Source: Panax quinquefolius (taxonomy: Eukaryota > Streptophyta > Magnoliopsida > Apiales > Araliaceae). From it: a stretch of DNA of 64,000 nucleotides. The position numbers were made by a program, and so were the translations under genes. A model generated the notes under the pieces. The model worked only from the letters and a program-made list of their open reading frames with translations. It searched no databases and had not been told where the DNA came from. Below are positions 45,285-57,774 of the stretch, in pieces; position 1 is the stretch's first letter; every line of letters starts with the position of its first letter. Where the stretch lies: the NCBI GenBank assembly GCA_020205615.1, contig CM035170.1:13678980-13742979 (forward strand), written 5' to 3'.

Positions 45285-47879
45285 TGTGACGCCCCCAAAA
45301 TAGGTATACAACACCCATTCTAAGTCGTCAAAATACATGGCATAGAAACAACTACAACTTTAATAATACAACATAAAAACTATGAGTTTAAATACAAATA
45401 TTGTCATCTAGACAATATTCATACCCAAATAAGTCCTCATTACAATTATTGATACATTATTTTACAAAATGGTGAGGACTACTAAAACGACTTTCTAGAA
45501 CCTTCATTCCATACCCAGAGCTAGTACTACTATTACATTCTCACCTCCTGAGAAGAAAAATGGAACAAAAAGGAAAAGGGTGAGCTCAACTAGCCCAGTA
45601 AAGAATATTATGACTAAGATAATATAGAACAAATTATCGTTAGTCGTCAACAGGGAAAAATCTGATAAAATAGAATAGACAATAAGTTTCAGATCAATAT
45701 TCGCAGCGGAAACAATAATTCATAGAAGAGTTACGTAGAGAATGAAATCTACTATTATCTATGAATTTAAAAGTCCATCAACAATATTTTATCCCTGTAA
45801 CATCAATCAATATACATCATAAAATCAAATATTCATCTTTGCACTGCAGGCCAAAGATATTCACCAGTTGGTCATGTTCATCTAAACACATGTTCATCTT
45901 TGCACTACGGGCCAAAGATATTCATCAGAAATCATTCATCTTTTTGACTACAGGCCAAAGATATTCATAATATCATCATTTAGGATTGAGGATGATGAAA
46001 AATATTTTAAAGAAAACGAATCGGTGAAACAAAATAACAAATATTAAGGATTCGTATTTCGGTTTATCCATGTCCAAAAATACCTCATAAGTATCATAGT
46101 GGACTAAAATTCAAGAATAAACAAAACAGGGATACAATCAAAGCTAGTATCCATAATAGATATTTTGGACAAAAAAAAGAAAATTTCATTTTTAATGAAA
46201 TATTAAATGTAATGTCGTGAATAGTCATCATATCGTGAATAGTAACCCCGACACAAAAAGTTCCAAATTTGATAAAAAGTTCAGGACGATATTTTGGCAT
46301 AATGATATTGAAGAAAATAATATCATTTAAGAAGAAAACAACATCCCTTACCTCGAAAGAATAGTACTTCTAGCTGGAATACTCAATATAGTGTTGAAGG
46401 GAACTTGCACCGTATAGCAACACTCAAAGTCTTAAAATACTCACAAGAATACGCTCGATAATATAGAGAGAGAAATATTTCAGTTTCTGGTGTGATTTTC
46501 AATTCTAACCTAAGCACCCTATTTATAGGAAAAATGTTTAGAATACCAAAGTAGAAAATTTAATAAAATATTAATATATATTTAAATTTTCTTACGCCCA
46601 CTTTGAATTCTCTAGCTTCAGCACTTTTCAATTGTTTAATGAGGCCACAAAATGTAAAAAATGTTTTTATTAATAAAAATAAATAAAACTTCCAAAAATC
46701 AATTATTTCAGAACTTCAGAACTTCAATAATTTATAATAAATAGCCCTTTTGTTAGAAAAAATCAAACCACATGTCTTGTCCATAGGAAATTTCATTATC
46801 TACAACTTTGCAGAAGAAGTTTTTCCAAATTCCAAACAGAAATTGACCGAAATCCACAAACGGACGATTTTACAAGCTATAATCAAATTTCAATCAAGAA
46901 ATGGGGTCCACCGACATGTTTAACATGTTTTTAATATTTATTGCAACAAAAATACTCTTCCTCCTCATATACTCATATATCCCACATTCATTGTAAAAAT
47001 ATCATCATTATTATATTATAATAATATAATAAAATATTATTTTATCAGAAAAGATAAAATATCGATTTTCAACAATTGTCACTTTAAAAAATTTCTCCAT
47101 CTATATCCACATAAAATCAATATTTTCCTCATCATATAAATCAATAATTATTTATTCATAAATAATATTACGAGAATCACAATCATGACAACCGTGTTTC
47201 CCGAAGAAAGAGGGGCTTTCGATAAGGATTTCTCCTTCTTGGCCATGATTAGATGACCAAATCTCTCCTTGAGGCGAAACTTTCTAGACATTTCCAATAA
47301 TGTTATCTAATAATATTATTCGGATAATATGAATTATTGCTCCGATAATGGAAAATATTGTGTAGTGACAATTATTGAAACAACGGTAATATAAAATATC
47401 AACACGTTAATTATTGAATCAATAAAATAAAATCTTGAACAATAATTACTTTAATAACAATTATTGAGTAGTGTCTTCTTACGTAAGAATCAATAATTGG
47501 TGCAATCTGCATGTCTTCTTGTTCAACAACGCGTATTATTGTGTTTTAACCACCGGGTATTCCAACAAGATATTACTTGATATAACTACTGCAGTTATTT
47601 ATAAACAACTTATACTTGTCGTTTTCTTCATCCAATCGCTTTTCTTTATGGGGCCCACACAATTTTGCGCCCATCGCATTTAATATTCCCAACAAAGAAG
47701 AATATTCCACGACCAAACGAATATTCTCAGATAAAATGAATATTTTATAACCACTTGCTTATTTGAAATATTTAGCATTTTACCCATAACTAACCACATT
47801 AATCAAATCAACCCTTACTATTTCAAAATAATGAATAGAGAAAATTAAATTTCATTTATTAATAATTTGGGGTCTTACA
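45285..47879 (-). mobile_element. M2 3' LTR (2595 bp)
   Basis: Minus-strand LTR from TGTAAGACCCC (47879) to GGGGGCGTCACA (45285). It is type B: the TATA box (reverse of CTATTTATAG near 46527) is followed by GGTGCTTAGGTTAGAATT. The leader has three ATCTTTG-loop-CAAAGAT hairpins (45835-45970). It pairs with 52699-55326, and the two are very similar along their length. Confidence 0.93.
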
Positions 47880-47893
47880 ACCTCTCTTCCTAA
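47880..47893 (-). promoter_or_regulatory. M2 polypurine tract
   Basis: On the minus strand TAGGAAGAGAGGT precedes the LTR start. It follows the tail codons NFEDEIS as in the plus-strand copies. Confidence 0.85.
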
Positions 47894-48914
47894 TGAAATT
47901 TCGTCCTCGAAATTGACGTACGTACCTGGTGTTCAAAAAGATGAGGATACCTCGCTTTCATTTCTGTTTCCAACTCCCAGGTCATTTCCTCAATAGCATG
48001 GTTCCTCCACAAAACTTTAACTTATGGTATGACCTTCGTGCATAGGACATGCTCTTTCCTATCCAAGATCTTGATAGGTACTTCCTCGTATGTTAAGTCT
48101 TCAGCTATCTCGTCCGGTTCTAACTCAATGATGTGGTTTAGGTCTTTTACATATTTACGAAGCACAGATATATGAAAAACATTATGAACACGAGACATAC
48201 TTGGAGGTAACGCGAGTCTATAGGCCACATTTCCTACTCGGTCAAGAATCTGAAATGGACCAATAAATCATGGATTGAGCTTTCCTCTCTTCCCAAATCT
48301 TGTAATTCCCTTCCATGGAGCAACTCGCAACAATACATGATCCCCAATACCAAATTCTACGTCCTTTCGATGAAGATCCGCATAACTCTTTTGTCGATCC
48401 TGTGCCATTTTTATACGTTGTCGAATCATTTGGATCTTTTCTGTAGTCATACGTACCAACTCGGGTCCCAACAATGTTGCTTCACCCACCTCTTCCCAAC
48501 ATATTGGAGAGCGACACTTTCGTCCATATAGTGCTTCAAATGGAGCCACACCTATACTTGCCTGATAACTGTTGTTGTAAGAGAATTCCACCAACGATAA
48601 ATACTTATCCCAACTTTATTTAAAGTCTAGGACACAGAGTCTTAATAGATCTTCAAGAGTTTTAATAGTCCTCTCTGATTATCCGTCCGTTTGAGGATGG
48701 TATCTTAAAGATAAATAAATCCGTGCCCATAGCTTTTTGCAAGCTAACCTAAAATCTTGAAGTGAATCTTGGGTCACGATCCGAAACTATGGATATTGGT
48801 ATGCCATGCAATCTCACAATCTCATCTACGTACATACGAGCAAGACGTTCAATGGAATAAGTCTCCCATATCGGCAAGAAATGAGCAGACTTGGTTAATC
48901 TATCAACAATAACT
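47894..48914 (-). pseudogene. M2 integrase C-terminus and chromodomain pseudogene
   Basis: Read on the minus strand from about 48900. The core keeps D in SDRDPRF (near 48778) and E in QSE (near 48684), the latter after a stop. A 108-codon open part holds [27 protein letters not shown] and the basic C-terminal domain ([24 protein letters not shown]). A stop follows, then [18 protein letters not shown] and the chromodomain start ([13 protein letters not shown]), cut by a CAA-to-TAA stop at about 48024. The remaining chromodomain (VKVLWRNH, EEMTWELE) is still visible. Confidence 0.9.
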
Positions 48915-49960
48915 CAAATAGCATTTATGCCTTGAGAAACCGTGGGAAGACCCGTAACAAAATCCATGGTAATGTGTTCCCACTTCCATTTTGGAATCTC
49001 CAGTGGTTGCAATGGACCCTTAGGCACTTGATGCTCCGCCTTTACACGTTGACAAATTAAACACATCGAGATAAACTTTGCAATCTCTCTCTTCATATTA
49101 TTCCACCAAAATGTATGTCGAAGATCACGATAAATTTTGGTACTTCCAGGATGGATTGCAAATGGTGTATTGTGTGCCTCCATCATGATCTTGTACTTCA
49201 AATCAGAATCGTTAGGAACACAAAGTCTGGAGTGGACTCGAAGTATTCCTTCTTCATCGATTCTTGCCTCTGGAATAACACCTTCTTGTACTTTCTTATT
49301 CATACGCATCAGCTCCGGGTCTGTGGCTTGATCAACTTTAACTTTTTCGATTAAAGTTGGTTCTATACGTATACTTGACATCATTGCATGGGTCCCCGGA
49401 GTCTTGAATTCTATCTTCATCTTTTGTAAATCACACCAAATGGGCCTTTGTATTGACAACATCGCACTCATTCCTGCGTATGATCTTCTACTCAATGCGT
49501 CGGCTACCACGTTCGCTTTTCCAGGATGGTATTGAATAGTGTGGTCGTAATCTTTCAACAGCTCGATCCAACGTCGTTGCCGCATGTTGAGTTCTTTTTG
49601 GGTGAAGAAATATTTGAGGCTTTTATGGTCTGAATATATCTCCACTTTCTCCCCATATAGATAGTGCCTCCGGATCTTTAAGCGAAAAATTTGCCGCCAC
49701 TCTTGATCATGAGTAGGATAATTCCTCTAATATTCTTTAAGTTGTCGCGAGGCATAGGCTATGACTTTCCCACGTTGCATGAGAACACATCCTAACCCTT
49801 TGCACGAAGCATCGGCATGAGATAACAAATCCATCCGAACCGGATGGTATTGTCGAATAGGTGCGAAATGAGTCTCATCTTAAGATCTTGGAAACTCTCC
49901 TCGCATTCCTCGCTCCATCTGAATTTTATATCTTTTCGAGTCAATTTGAGTTAATGGAGT
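48915..49960 (-). pseudogene. M2 RNase H and integrase N-terminal pseudogene
   Basis: A 243-codon open stretch (49645-48917 on the minus strand) starts in RNase H ([23 protein letters not shown]), passes the linker ([18 protein letters not shown]) and holds an intact integrase zinc finger ([13 protein letters not shown] ... [12 protein letters not shown]) and the first catalytic Asp (MDFVTGLP). TGG-to-TGA ends it at INAI. The RNase H part upstream (49650-49960) has frameshifts, several with CG-containing strings where other copies have CAG or CTG. Confidence 0.9.
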
Positions 49961-51270
49961 AGTGATTAGAAAAATTCTTCCACGAATCTCGAGATAATAA
50001 CCAAATAAGCCCCGAAGCTAGCTCTTGCTTGATCCATCGACTCGGTTGTTCCCAACTTTGTATTGCTTGATCTTAATCGGGTCAATAGATACTCCATGTT
50101 TTGACACAACGTGCCCAAGGAATGCTACTTCCTCGAAGCGAACTTCGCATTTCTTGACTTGGCATAAAGCTTGTTTTCACGAAGCCTTTGGAGTACCGAC
50201 TTCAAATGGTGCTCATGATCTTCACGACTTTTGGAATATATGAGGATGTCATCAATAAAGACAACAACGAATCCCGATCCAAATAATCCTTGAATACTCG
50301 GTTCATCATATCCATGAAAACCGCGGGGAGCATTAGTCGATCAAAAAGACATGACTAAGAATTCATAATTCCGTCTTAGGAGTTACGAAGCGGTCTTTGG
50401 AATATCCTCGATTCTAATCTTTAGTGATGATATCCGAAGCGAAGATCGATTTTGAAAAGAATTGTGCTCCTTGCAATCGGGTCAAACAGGTCATCAATAC
50501 GAGGTAGCGGATACATATTCTTGATAGTGACATGGTTTAATTCCGTTAGTCGATACAAAGTCGCATACTCCGTCTTTTTCTTTCTTACAAATAAAATAGG
50601 AGCACCCCAAGGAGATGTCTTGGGGCGAATAAAACCGATGTCCAATAACTCCTATAGTTGGACCTTTAACTCCGAAGTTCAATAGGAGCCATTCGATATG
50701 GGGTTTTAGAAATGGGCTTTGTACCGGTTCAAGATCAATAAAGAATTCAACTTCACGTTACGGGGTGGCCGGGGAAGTTCTTGAAAATCGTCGGGAAAGT
50801 CAATAACAACATGAATATTATTCAAATCGGCGTGTCTTTATTCAAATCCATAACATGGGCTAAGAAAGCTTGACATCCATTTTTAATAAATGAATAGCTT
50901 TATGACTTGATATAACGATGATTGATTTTAATGGCTTAGTTGCTTGAATTACGCTGACAAGTTGGTTAGGAATATGAAAACTAACAACCTTACGAAAACA
51001 ATCAATTTTGGCATGATGAGTAGTTAACCAATCAATCCCTAAAATCACATCAAATGCAAGTATATTTAAAGAGATAAGGTCAACGGTAAGGTGATGGTGC
51101 CAACTTGGATCAAACAAGATTTATAAGCGATTGGATGTGATGAAAGTTTCTCTAATGGAGTCTCCACAGATAAATCAAAGTCTAATTTCTCCGAAGTCAA
51201 GTTTAAGCGTTGAGCACAAGCGGAGAAATAAATGAATGGGTAGCACTTTATCTAGTAAGGTATAAATTTC
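49961..51270 (-). pseudogene. M2 protease and reverse transcriptase pseudogene
   Basis: On the minus strand the protease is frameshifted at its active site (YTLLDKVLP, where the other copies have LFDTGSTH), and [16 protein letters not shown] is open at 51030-51117. RT shows [17 protein letters not shown] and [19 protein letters not shown] near 50500-50640, [11 protein letters not shown], and the [10 protein letters not shown] region near 50240 in another frame. There are about ten small indels. It ends where the RT-RNase H connection begins. Confidence 0.85.
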
Positions 51271-52510
51271 ACATGAATTTATGATTAGCTTACATTGATC
51301 ACCTCGTTTGGGTTCCTCGCATGTTGATCGATCCGACAAATGCTCTTCAGAACAGATTGACTTTGACTTTTTGGGACGACCTTTTGAGTCACCATCCCCG
51401 CTGGACTTGGTTTCGCTTCTGATCTGATCTCGAGCGATATGTCCTTCCTTTCCACAGTTATAACATACCTTAAAGCTGTTGTGGGCGGCGTTTGGTGATA
51501 TCTCCTTCTTTTTCGTGCTTATAGCATATAATGGGTGATCGTTCTCCTCCCTTGGAACCGATTCTTCTTTTTGTCTTTGGCGTCTTCGTATTGTCATTGT
51601 TGAATCTCCTCTTTTAAAATCTCCTCCCACTCGCTTCTTCTTCTTCTATTCTCATGGCCATGATTACCACCGAGTGGTTGCCGCTCTTGTCCGTATTTTT
51701 CTTTCTCTGCGTTGGTTATCGTTGTTACGATGGTTTGTTGTCACCGGTATGATCCACAGTTGTGGTCCCTCGGTTGAACGTTACTCGTTATCTCGCTCTA
51801 ATAATTGAGCCATGTTGACAACATCTGAATAGAGAAAAATTTATGTGAAATGAGATATTAACGTATGTGGGGTTTCAAACCTCGAAACATCCGCGTCATC
51901 GTTCCTCATTCTCCACCAAATGAGGTACAAAACACGGACAACTCTGAAAACTTTGCCTCATCTTTGGGACACCGTCATGTTATTACGCTCGGTCTAATAA
52001 ACTCTACCTCCTTCATATGATGAATACTTTCGGAAAGTACTTGTCATTGAACGATTCTGAAATGTTTCCCAAGACATGATAAGTGCGGTTTGGATGGAGT
52101 GCGCTTCACGATTCCCACCGATGTCTGCCTCATTCTGAACATAAAGGTGGCGAATGGAACCTTCATTCCTCCGTGCATCCCAAGACATCGAATATCTTGG
52201 TAATTTGTTTGACCCGTCTCACTTTAATCGGATCCGGCTTTCCCCGAGTGCTGGTGGTCCCAACTCCTTGAATCGCTTGGGCGTGACAAAGCGTGAATTG
52301 CTATCATTTCCTCACGTATTTTGAACACGAGTCTCCTCGTGCGATTTTGCATGAACTGCAAAAAGCTTCTAAACATCCCATCGTTCATCATCTGCTTCGG
52401 TGGTGTTGTTCACGGGAGGAACATTGCCGGCCTGTTACGTTCTCCTCATTGGTGAGTACAGGCGTCTCCACGGTTTCATTTACTCCACTGTTAACATTCT
52501 CAGTTGCCAT
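51271..52510 (-). pseudogene. M2 gag pseudogene
   Basis: Start ATG at 52510 on the minus strand (M-A-T-E-N-V-N-S-G-V). The reading frame is lost within about 40 codons and again repeatedly. Recognisable pieces are the NDGMF region (52370-52390), the IFDVLGC region (52180), the gag core near 52000-52100, the Asn/Gly-rich linker (51650-51750) and the knuckle region near 51450, where CYNCGKEGHIA is followed by RDQ and the last Cys is missing. Most indels replace CAG or CTG of the other copies by CG-containing strings. Confidence 0.85.
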
Positions 52511-52684
52511 TCTTAAATACTGCCATAAAATAAGGGTTAATTAAACAAATTAACAAATCACATAATACCCCTATATTATGACCGACCAACAAATAAGCTT
52601 AGGTAGGACACACTAGCGAAGGATTTACTCGTCTCTCCCCTCCTAGTTCTATTCCCCGATCTTTGCCAGAGATCATATCCCTAA

Positions 52685-52696
52685 GTTCTGATACCA
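52685..52696 (-). promoter_or_regulatory. M2 primer-binding site
   Basis: The minus strand reads TGGTATCAGAAC, complementary to initiator tRNA-Met apart from one base, two bases from the LTR at 52699. Confidence 0.87.
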
Positions 52697-52698
52697 AC

Positions 52699-55326
52699 TG
52701 TGATGCCCCCAAAATAGTTATACAACACCCATTCTGAGTCGTCAAAATACATGGTACAGAAACAACTACAACTTTAATAATACAACATAAAAATTGTGAG
52801 TTTAAATACAAATATTGCCATCTAGACAATATTCATACCCAAATAAGTCCTCATTACAATTATTGATACATTATTTTACAAAATGGTGAGGACTACTAAA
52901 ACTACTTTCTAGAACCTTCATTCCATACCCCAGGCTAGTACTGCTTACATTCTAGCCTCCTCTGAAGAAAAATGGAACAAAAAGAAAAGGGTGAGCTCAA
53001 CTAGCCCGATAAAGAATATTATGACTAAGATAATATAGAAAAAATTATCGTTAGTCTTCAACAGAAAAAAAATCGATAAAATACAATAGACAACAAGTTT
53101 GAGATCAATATTATGAAGGAAAATAATAATTCATAGAAGAGTTACGTAGAGAATGAAATCTACTATTATCTATGAATTTAAAAGTCCATCATCAATATTT
53201 TATCCTGTAACATCAATCAATATACATCATAAATCAAATATTTATTTTTTGCTCTGAGGGCCAAAGATATTCACCGATTAATTCATGTTCATCTAAACAC
53301 TGTTCATCTTTGCACTACTGGGCCAAAGATATTCATCGAAAATCATTCATATTTGCACTACGGGCCAAAGATATTCATAATATCATCATTTAGGATGAGG
53401 ATGATGAAAAATATTTTAAAGAAAGCGAATCGAATGAAACAAAATAACAAATATTAAGGATTAGTATTTGGGTTTATCCATGTCCAAAAATACCTCATAA
53501 AGTAATCATAGTGGAGTAAAATTCAAGAATGATCAAAACATGGATACAATCAAAGCTAGTATCCATAATATATATTTTGGACAAAAAGAAGAAAATTTTA
53601 TTTTTTAAATTGAATAGTCTTAGTATTAAGTGAATAGTGTATAGATATCGTGAATAGTCTTGTATATCGTGAATAGTAACCCCAGACACAAAAGTTCCAA
53701 ATTTGATAAAAGTTCGGACCAATATTTCAACATAATGATATTGAAGAAAATAATATCATTTAAGAAAAAACAACATCCACTTACCTCGAAAGAATAGTAC
53801 TTACTTAATTTGGAATCTTTGAATATAGTCTTTGAAGGAACTTGCATAGTATAAGTAACACTCAAAGTCCTAAAATACTCACAAGAAAACGCTCGATAAT
53901 ATAGAGAGAGAAAGATTTCAGTTTCTGGTGTGATTTTCAATTCTAACCTAAACACCCTATTTATAGGAAAATACTTAGAACACCAAAGCAGAAAATTTAA
54001 TAAAATATTAATATATATAATTAAATTTTCTTACGCCCACTTTGAATTCTCTAGCTTCAGCACTTTGCACATATTTAATGAGGCGACAAAATGTAAAAAA
54101 TATTTTTATTAATAAAAATAAATAAAACTTCCAAAAATCAATTATTTCAGAACTTCAGAACTTCAATAATTCATAATAAATAGCTCTTTTGTCAGAAAAA
54201 TTCAAACCACGTGTCTTTTCCATAGGAAATTTCATTATCTACAACTTTGCAGAAGAAAGTTTTTTTTAATTCCAAGCGAAATTGGCCAAGAATCCACAAG
54301 CAGACGATTTTGTGTTATAATCAAATTTCAGTCAAGAAATGTGGTTCACCGACATGTTTAACATGTTTTTAATATTTATTGCAACAAAAATACTCTTCCT
54401 CCTCATATACTCATATATCCCACATTCATTGTAAAAATATCATCATTATTATATTATAATAATATAATAAAATATTATTTTATCAGAAAAGATAAAATAT
54501 CGATTTTCTACAATTGCCACTTTAAAAATTTTCTCCATCTATATCCACATAAAATCAATATTTTCCTCATCATATAAATCAATAATTAATTATTTATAAA
54601 TAATATCACAGAATCACAATCTTGTGACGACGAGGGCGGTTTCCGGAAAGAGGGGCTTTCGAATGAGGATTTCTCCTTACTTGGCCTTGATTAGGTGACC
54701 AAACATCTCCTTGAAGAACTTTCTAGACATTGCCAATAATGTTATCTAATAATATTATTCGGATAATATGAATTATTGCTCAGATAATGGAAAATCTTGT
54801 GTAGTGACAATTATAGAAAATACAACGGTAATATAAAATATCAACGCAACAATTATTGAATCGATAAAATAAAATCTTGAGCGATAATTCTTTACGCAAC
54901 AATTATTGAGTAGTGTCTTCTTACGTAAGAATCAATAATTGGTGCAATACCGGTGTCTTCTTGTCTGCAACAACGCGTATTCTGTGTGTTTTAACCCCAC
55001 AGGTATTCCAACGATATACTTGATATAAACTACTACCTGCGTTATTTATAAACAACTTATACTTGTCGTTTTTTTCATCCAATCGCTTTCCGTTATGGGG
55101 CCCACACAAGGCTGCCCCATCGTACGAATATTCCTCGACAGTAAAAATATTCCACGACCAAACGAATATTCTCCGATAAAAACGAATATTTTATAACCAC
55201 TTGCTTATTTGAAATATTTGCGCATTTTACCCATAACTAACCACATTAATCAAATCAACCCTTACTATTTCAAAATAATGAATAGAGGAAATTAAATTTC
55301 ATTTATTAATAATTTGGGGTCTTATA
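52699..55326 (-). mobile_element. M2 5' LTR (2628 bp)
   Basis: The minus-strand LTR runs from 55326 to 52699 and is the partner of 45285-47879. Its outer terminus reads GGTCTTATA, so the terminal CA has become TA. The TATA box (reverse of CTATTTATAG) is near 53957, with the leader to its left. A GAATAGT short repeat is at 53610-53690 and GGCC-loop hairpins at 53250-53380. Confidence 0.92.
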
Positions 55327-55331
55327 AAAGA
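55327..55331. repeat. Target duplication AAAGA of M2, right copy
   Basis: It matches 45280-45284 and is followed immediately by the rest of P4 gag (GGTAGAGTTCATC). Confidence 0.93.
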
Positions 55332-55836
55332 GGTAGAGTTCATCAAGTTGGAGCAGAACAATATGACCGTGTCGCAGTACGAAGCAAAGTTTGCCGAGTT
55401 GTCCCGGTTTGCGTCTCACTTAGTTGATAATGAGGAGAGAATGACGCGGATGTTTCTAAGAGGTTTGAAATCCGAGACACGTCAATATCTAATTTCTCAT
55501 AAACTGTGTTTGTATTCAGATGTTGTAAATAGGGCTCAGTTATTGGAGCGCGATAATGAGTCAACGCAACTAAGAGAAAGCAGCCGGCAAAATTATAATA
55601 CCAGTGGTAGCATTCATCGAAGCAGTGACAACAAACATGGAGGGAATCAATATGCCAGAAATGATAACCACTTCGGTGGTAATCATGGCCAAGACAATAA
55701 GAATGGATATTTCAAGAAGAGGAGATTCAACAATGATGGAAAGACGTCAGCACCAACACCCGTTGTTAAGGAAGGAGAACGACCATAAATCATATGCTTC
55801 AAATGCGGAGGGGAGGGACATATCAGTCCAAACTGT
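55332..55836 (+). pseudogene. P4 gag, part after the M2 insertion
   Basis: Gag resumes in frame as VEFIKLEQNNMTVSQYEAKFAELSRF and continues through RMFLRGLKSE and the Asn/Ser-rich linker to a TAA near 55787 (GERP-stop-IICFKC). Knuckle 1, [14 protein letters not shown], is intact just after that stop. Joined to 44764-45284 it forms one gag gene with two nonsense codons, the least damaged gag of the window. Confidence 0.9.
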
Positions 55837-57036
55837 GTGATGCCATCCAAAGCGTGTTATAATTGTGGAAGAGAATGTCACCTAGCCCAATTTTGTCATG
55901 AACCAAAGACAAGACCAGTTGGAACGGTGACACAAAATACCGTCCCAGATAAGTCAAAACCAGTAGTTCAAGGGAGAGCTTTTGTTGTGACCTCCCAAAA
56001 AGTAAGGAACCCGAATGAGGTCATCACGGGTAAGCTTATCATAAACTCTAGTAAAGTCTATACCTTATTTGATACCGGTTCTACCCATTCTTTTATTTCT
56101 CCTACTTACGCTCAACGATTAAATTTGACTCCGGAGAAATTAGACTTTGACTTATGTGTGGAAACTCCGTTGGGAGAAACATTCATTACATCCACTGTTT
56201 ATAAGTCTTGTTTGGTTCAAATCGATACCCTCACATTACCTTTCGATCTTATTTCATTGAAAATACTTGCATTTGATGTGATTCTAGGGATTGATTGGTT
56301 AACTACTCATCATGCAAAAATTGCTACTCCATTAACTCAGCTGACTCAGAAAGATATAAAATTCGGTTGGAGCGTGGAATGTGAGAAGAGTTTTCAAGAA
56401 CTCAAGAGGAGACTCATTTCAACACCTGTTCTGACAATACCATCTGGCTTGGAGGGATTTGTCATCTACAGTGATGCATCGGGCAAAGGATTAGGATGTG
56501 TTCTCATGCAACATGAGAAAGTCATAGCCTATACCTCTCGACAACTCAAAGAATATGAGAGGAATTATCCTACTCATGATCTAGAGTTGGCAGTTGTTGT
56601 CTTCGCACTTAAAATTTGGAGGCATTACTTGTATGGGGAGATAGTGGAGATCTTTACGGATCATAAAAGCCTCAAATATTTCTTCACCCAAAAGGAACTC
56701 AACATGCGGCAACAATGTTGGCTTGAACTGTTAAAAGATTATGATCAAACCATTCAATACCATCCTGGTAAAGCGAACGTAGTAGCTGACGCATTGAGTA
56801 GAAGATCATATGTGGGTACGAGTGCGATATTGTCAATGCAAAGGCCCATTTTATATGACTTGCAAAGGATGGAGATAGAGTTAAAGACTCCAGGGACCAA
56901 CGTGATGATGGCGAATATACGAGTAGAACCGACTTTAATCGATAAAGTTAAAGCCGCTCGAGCCTACGGACACAGGCCCGATGCGTATGAGGAAGAAAGT
57001 GCAAGAAGGTGCTATGCTAGAAGCAAGAATCAATGA
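55837..57036 (+). pseudogene. P4 knuckle-protease-RNase H fusion (RT deleted in frame)
   Basis: A 399-codon open frame. Zinc knuckle 2 ([14 protein letters not shown]) sits at residues 8-21, protease [11 protein letters not shown] near 78-88 and [14 protein letters not shown] near 148-161. The frame then passes directly to [15 protein letters not shown] of the RT-RNase H connection. The entire RT (about 1.05 kb in P3) is missing, joined through the shared bases AATTG at about 56319-56323. RNase H follows with [22 protein letters not shown] and [11 protein letters not shown], including aspartate and glutamate positions of the active site. The frame drifts off after DKVKAARA by a frameshift near 56965. 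It cannot reverse transcribe. Confidence 0.92.
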
Positions 57037-57774
57037 GGAAGGAATACTTCGAGTCAACTCCAGACTTTGTGTTCTTAACGACCCTGATTTAAAGTATAAA
57101 ATCATGATGGAGGCGCACAACACACCATTTGTAATCCATCACAGGAGTACCAAATGTATCATGATCTTCGACATACATTTTGGTGGAGCAATATGAAGAG
57201 AGAGATTGCGGAGTTTATCTCAAGGTGTCTAACTTGTCAACGAGTCAAGGCAGAGAATCAAGTACCAAAAGGTCCATTGCAACCACTTAAAATTCCAAAA
57301 TGGAAGTGGGAGCATATTACCATGAATTTTGTTACTGGTCTTCCCAAGGTTTCTCAAGGCATAGATGCGATTTGGGTCATTGTTGATAAATTGACCAAGT
57401 CAGCTCATTTCTTACCTTTATGAGAAACTTATACACTTGAACGTCTTTCTCGTATGTACATAAATGAGATTATAAGACTGCATGGTATGCTAGTATCCAT
57501 AGTTTCTGATTAAGACCCAAGATTCACTTCACGATTTTGGGTTAGTTTACAGAAAGCTATGGGCACGGATTTACGATTTAGCTCGGCATATTATCCTCAG
57601 ACGGACGGACAGTCGGAGAGGACTATTCAAACTCTTGAAGATTTATTAAGACTCTGTGTCCTTGACTTCAAGGGAAGTTGGGATAAGTTCTTACCATTGG
57701 TAGAGTTTTCCTACAACAATAGTTATCAAGCAAGTATTGGGATGGCTCCATTTGAGGCGTTGTATGGAACAAAG
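57037..57774 (+). pseudogene. P4 integrase, part before S2
   Basis: A zinc finger region (NTPFVIHHRSTK ... [12 protein letters not shown]) with a one-base frameshift near 57150 is followed by the catalytic core. The first Asp is changed to Asn (MNFVTG, codon AAT at 57325-57327), abolishing a DDE residue. Stops at 57421 and 57511 (SD-stop-DPRF). The core ends in [26 protein letters not shown] and is cut after GTK by S2. It continues at 60966. Confidence 0.9.
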
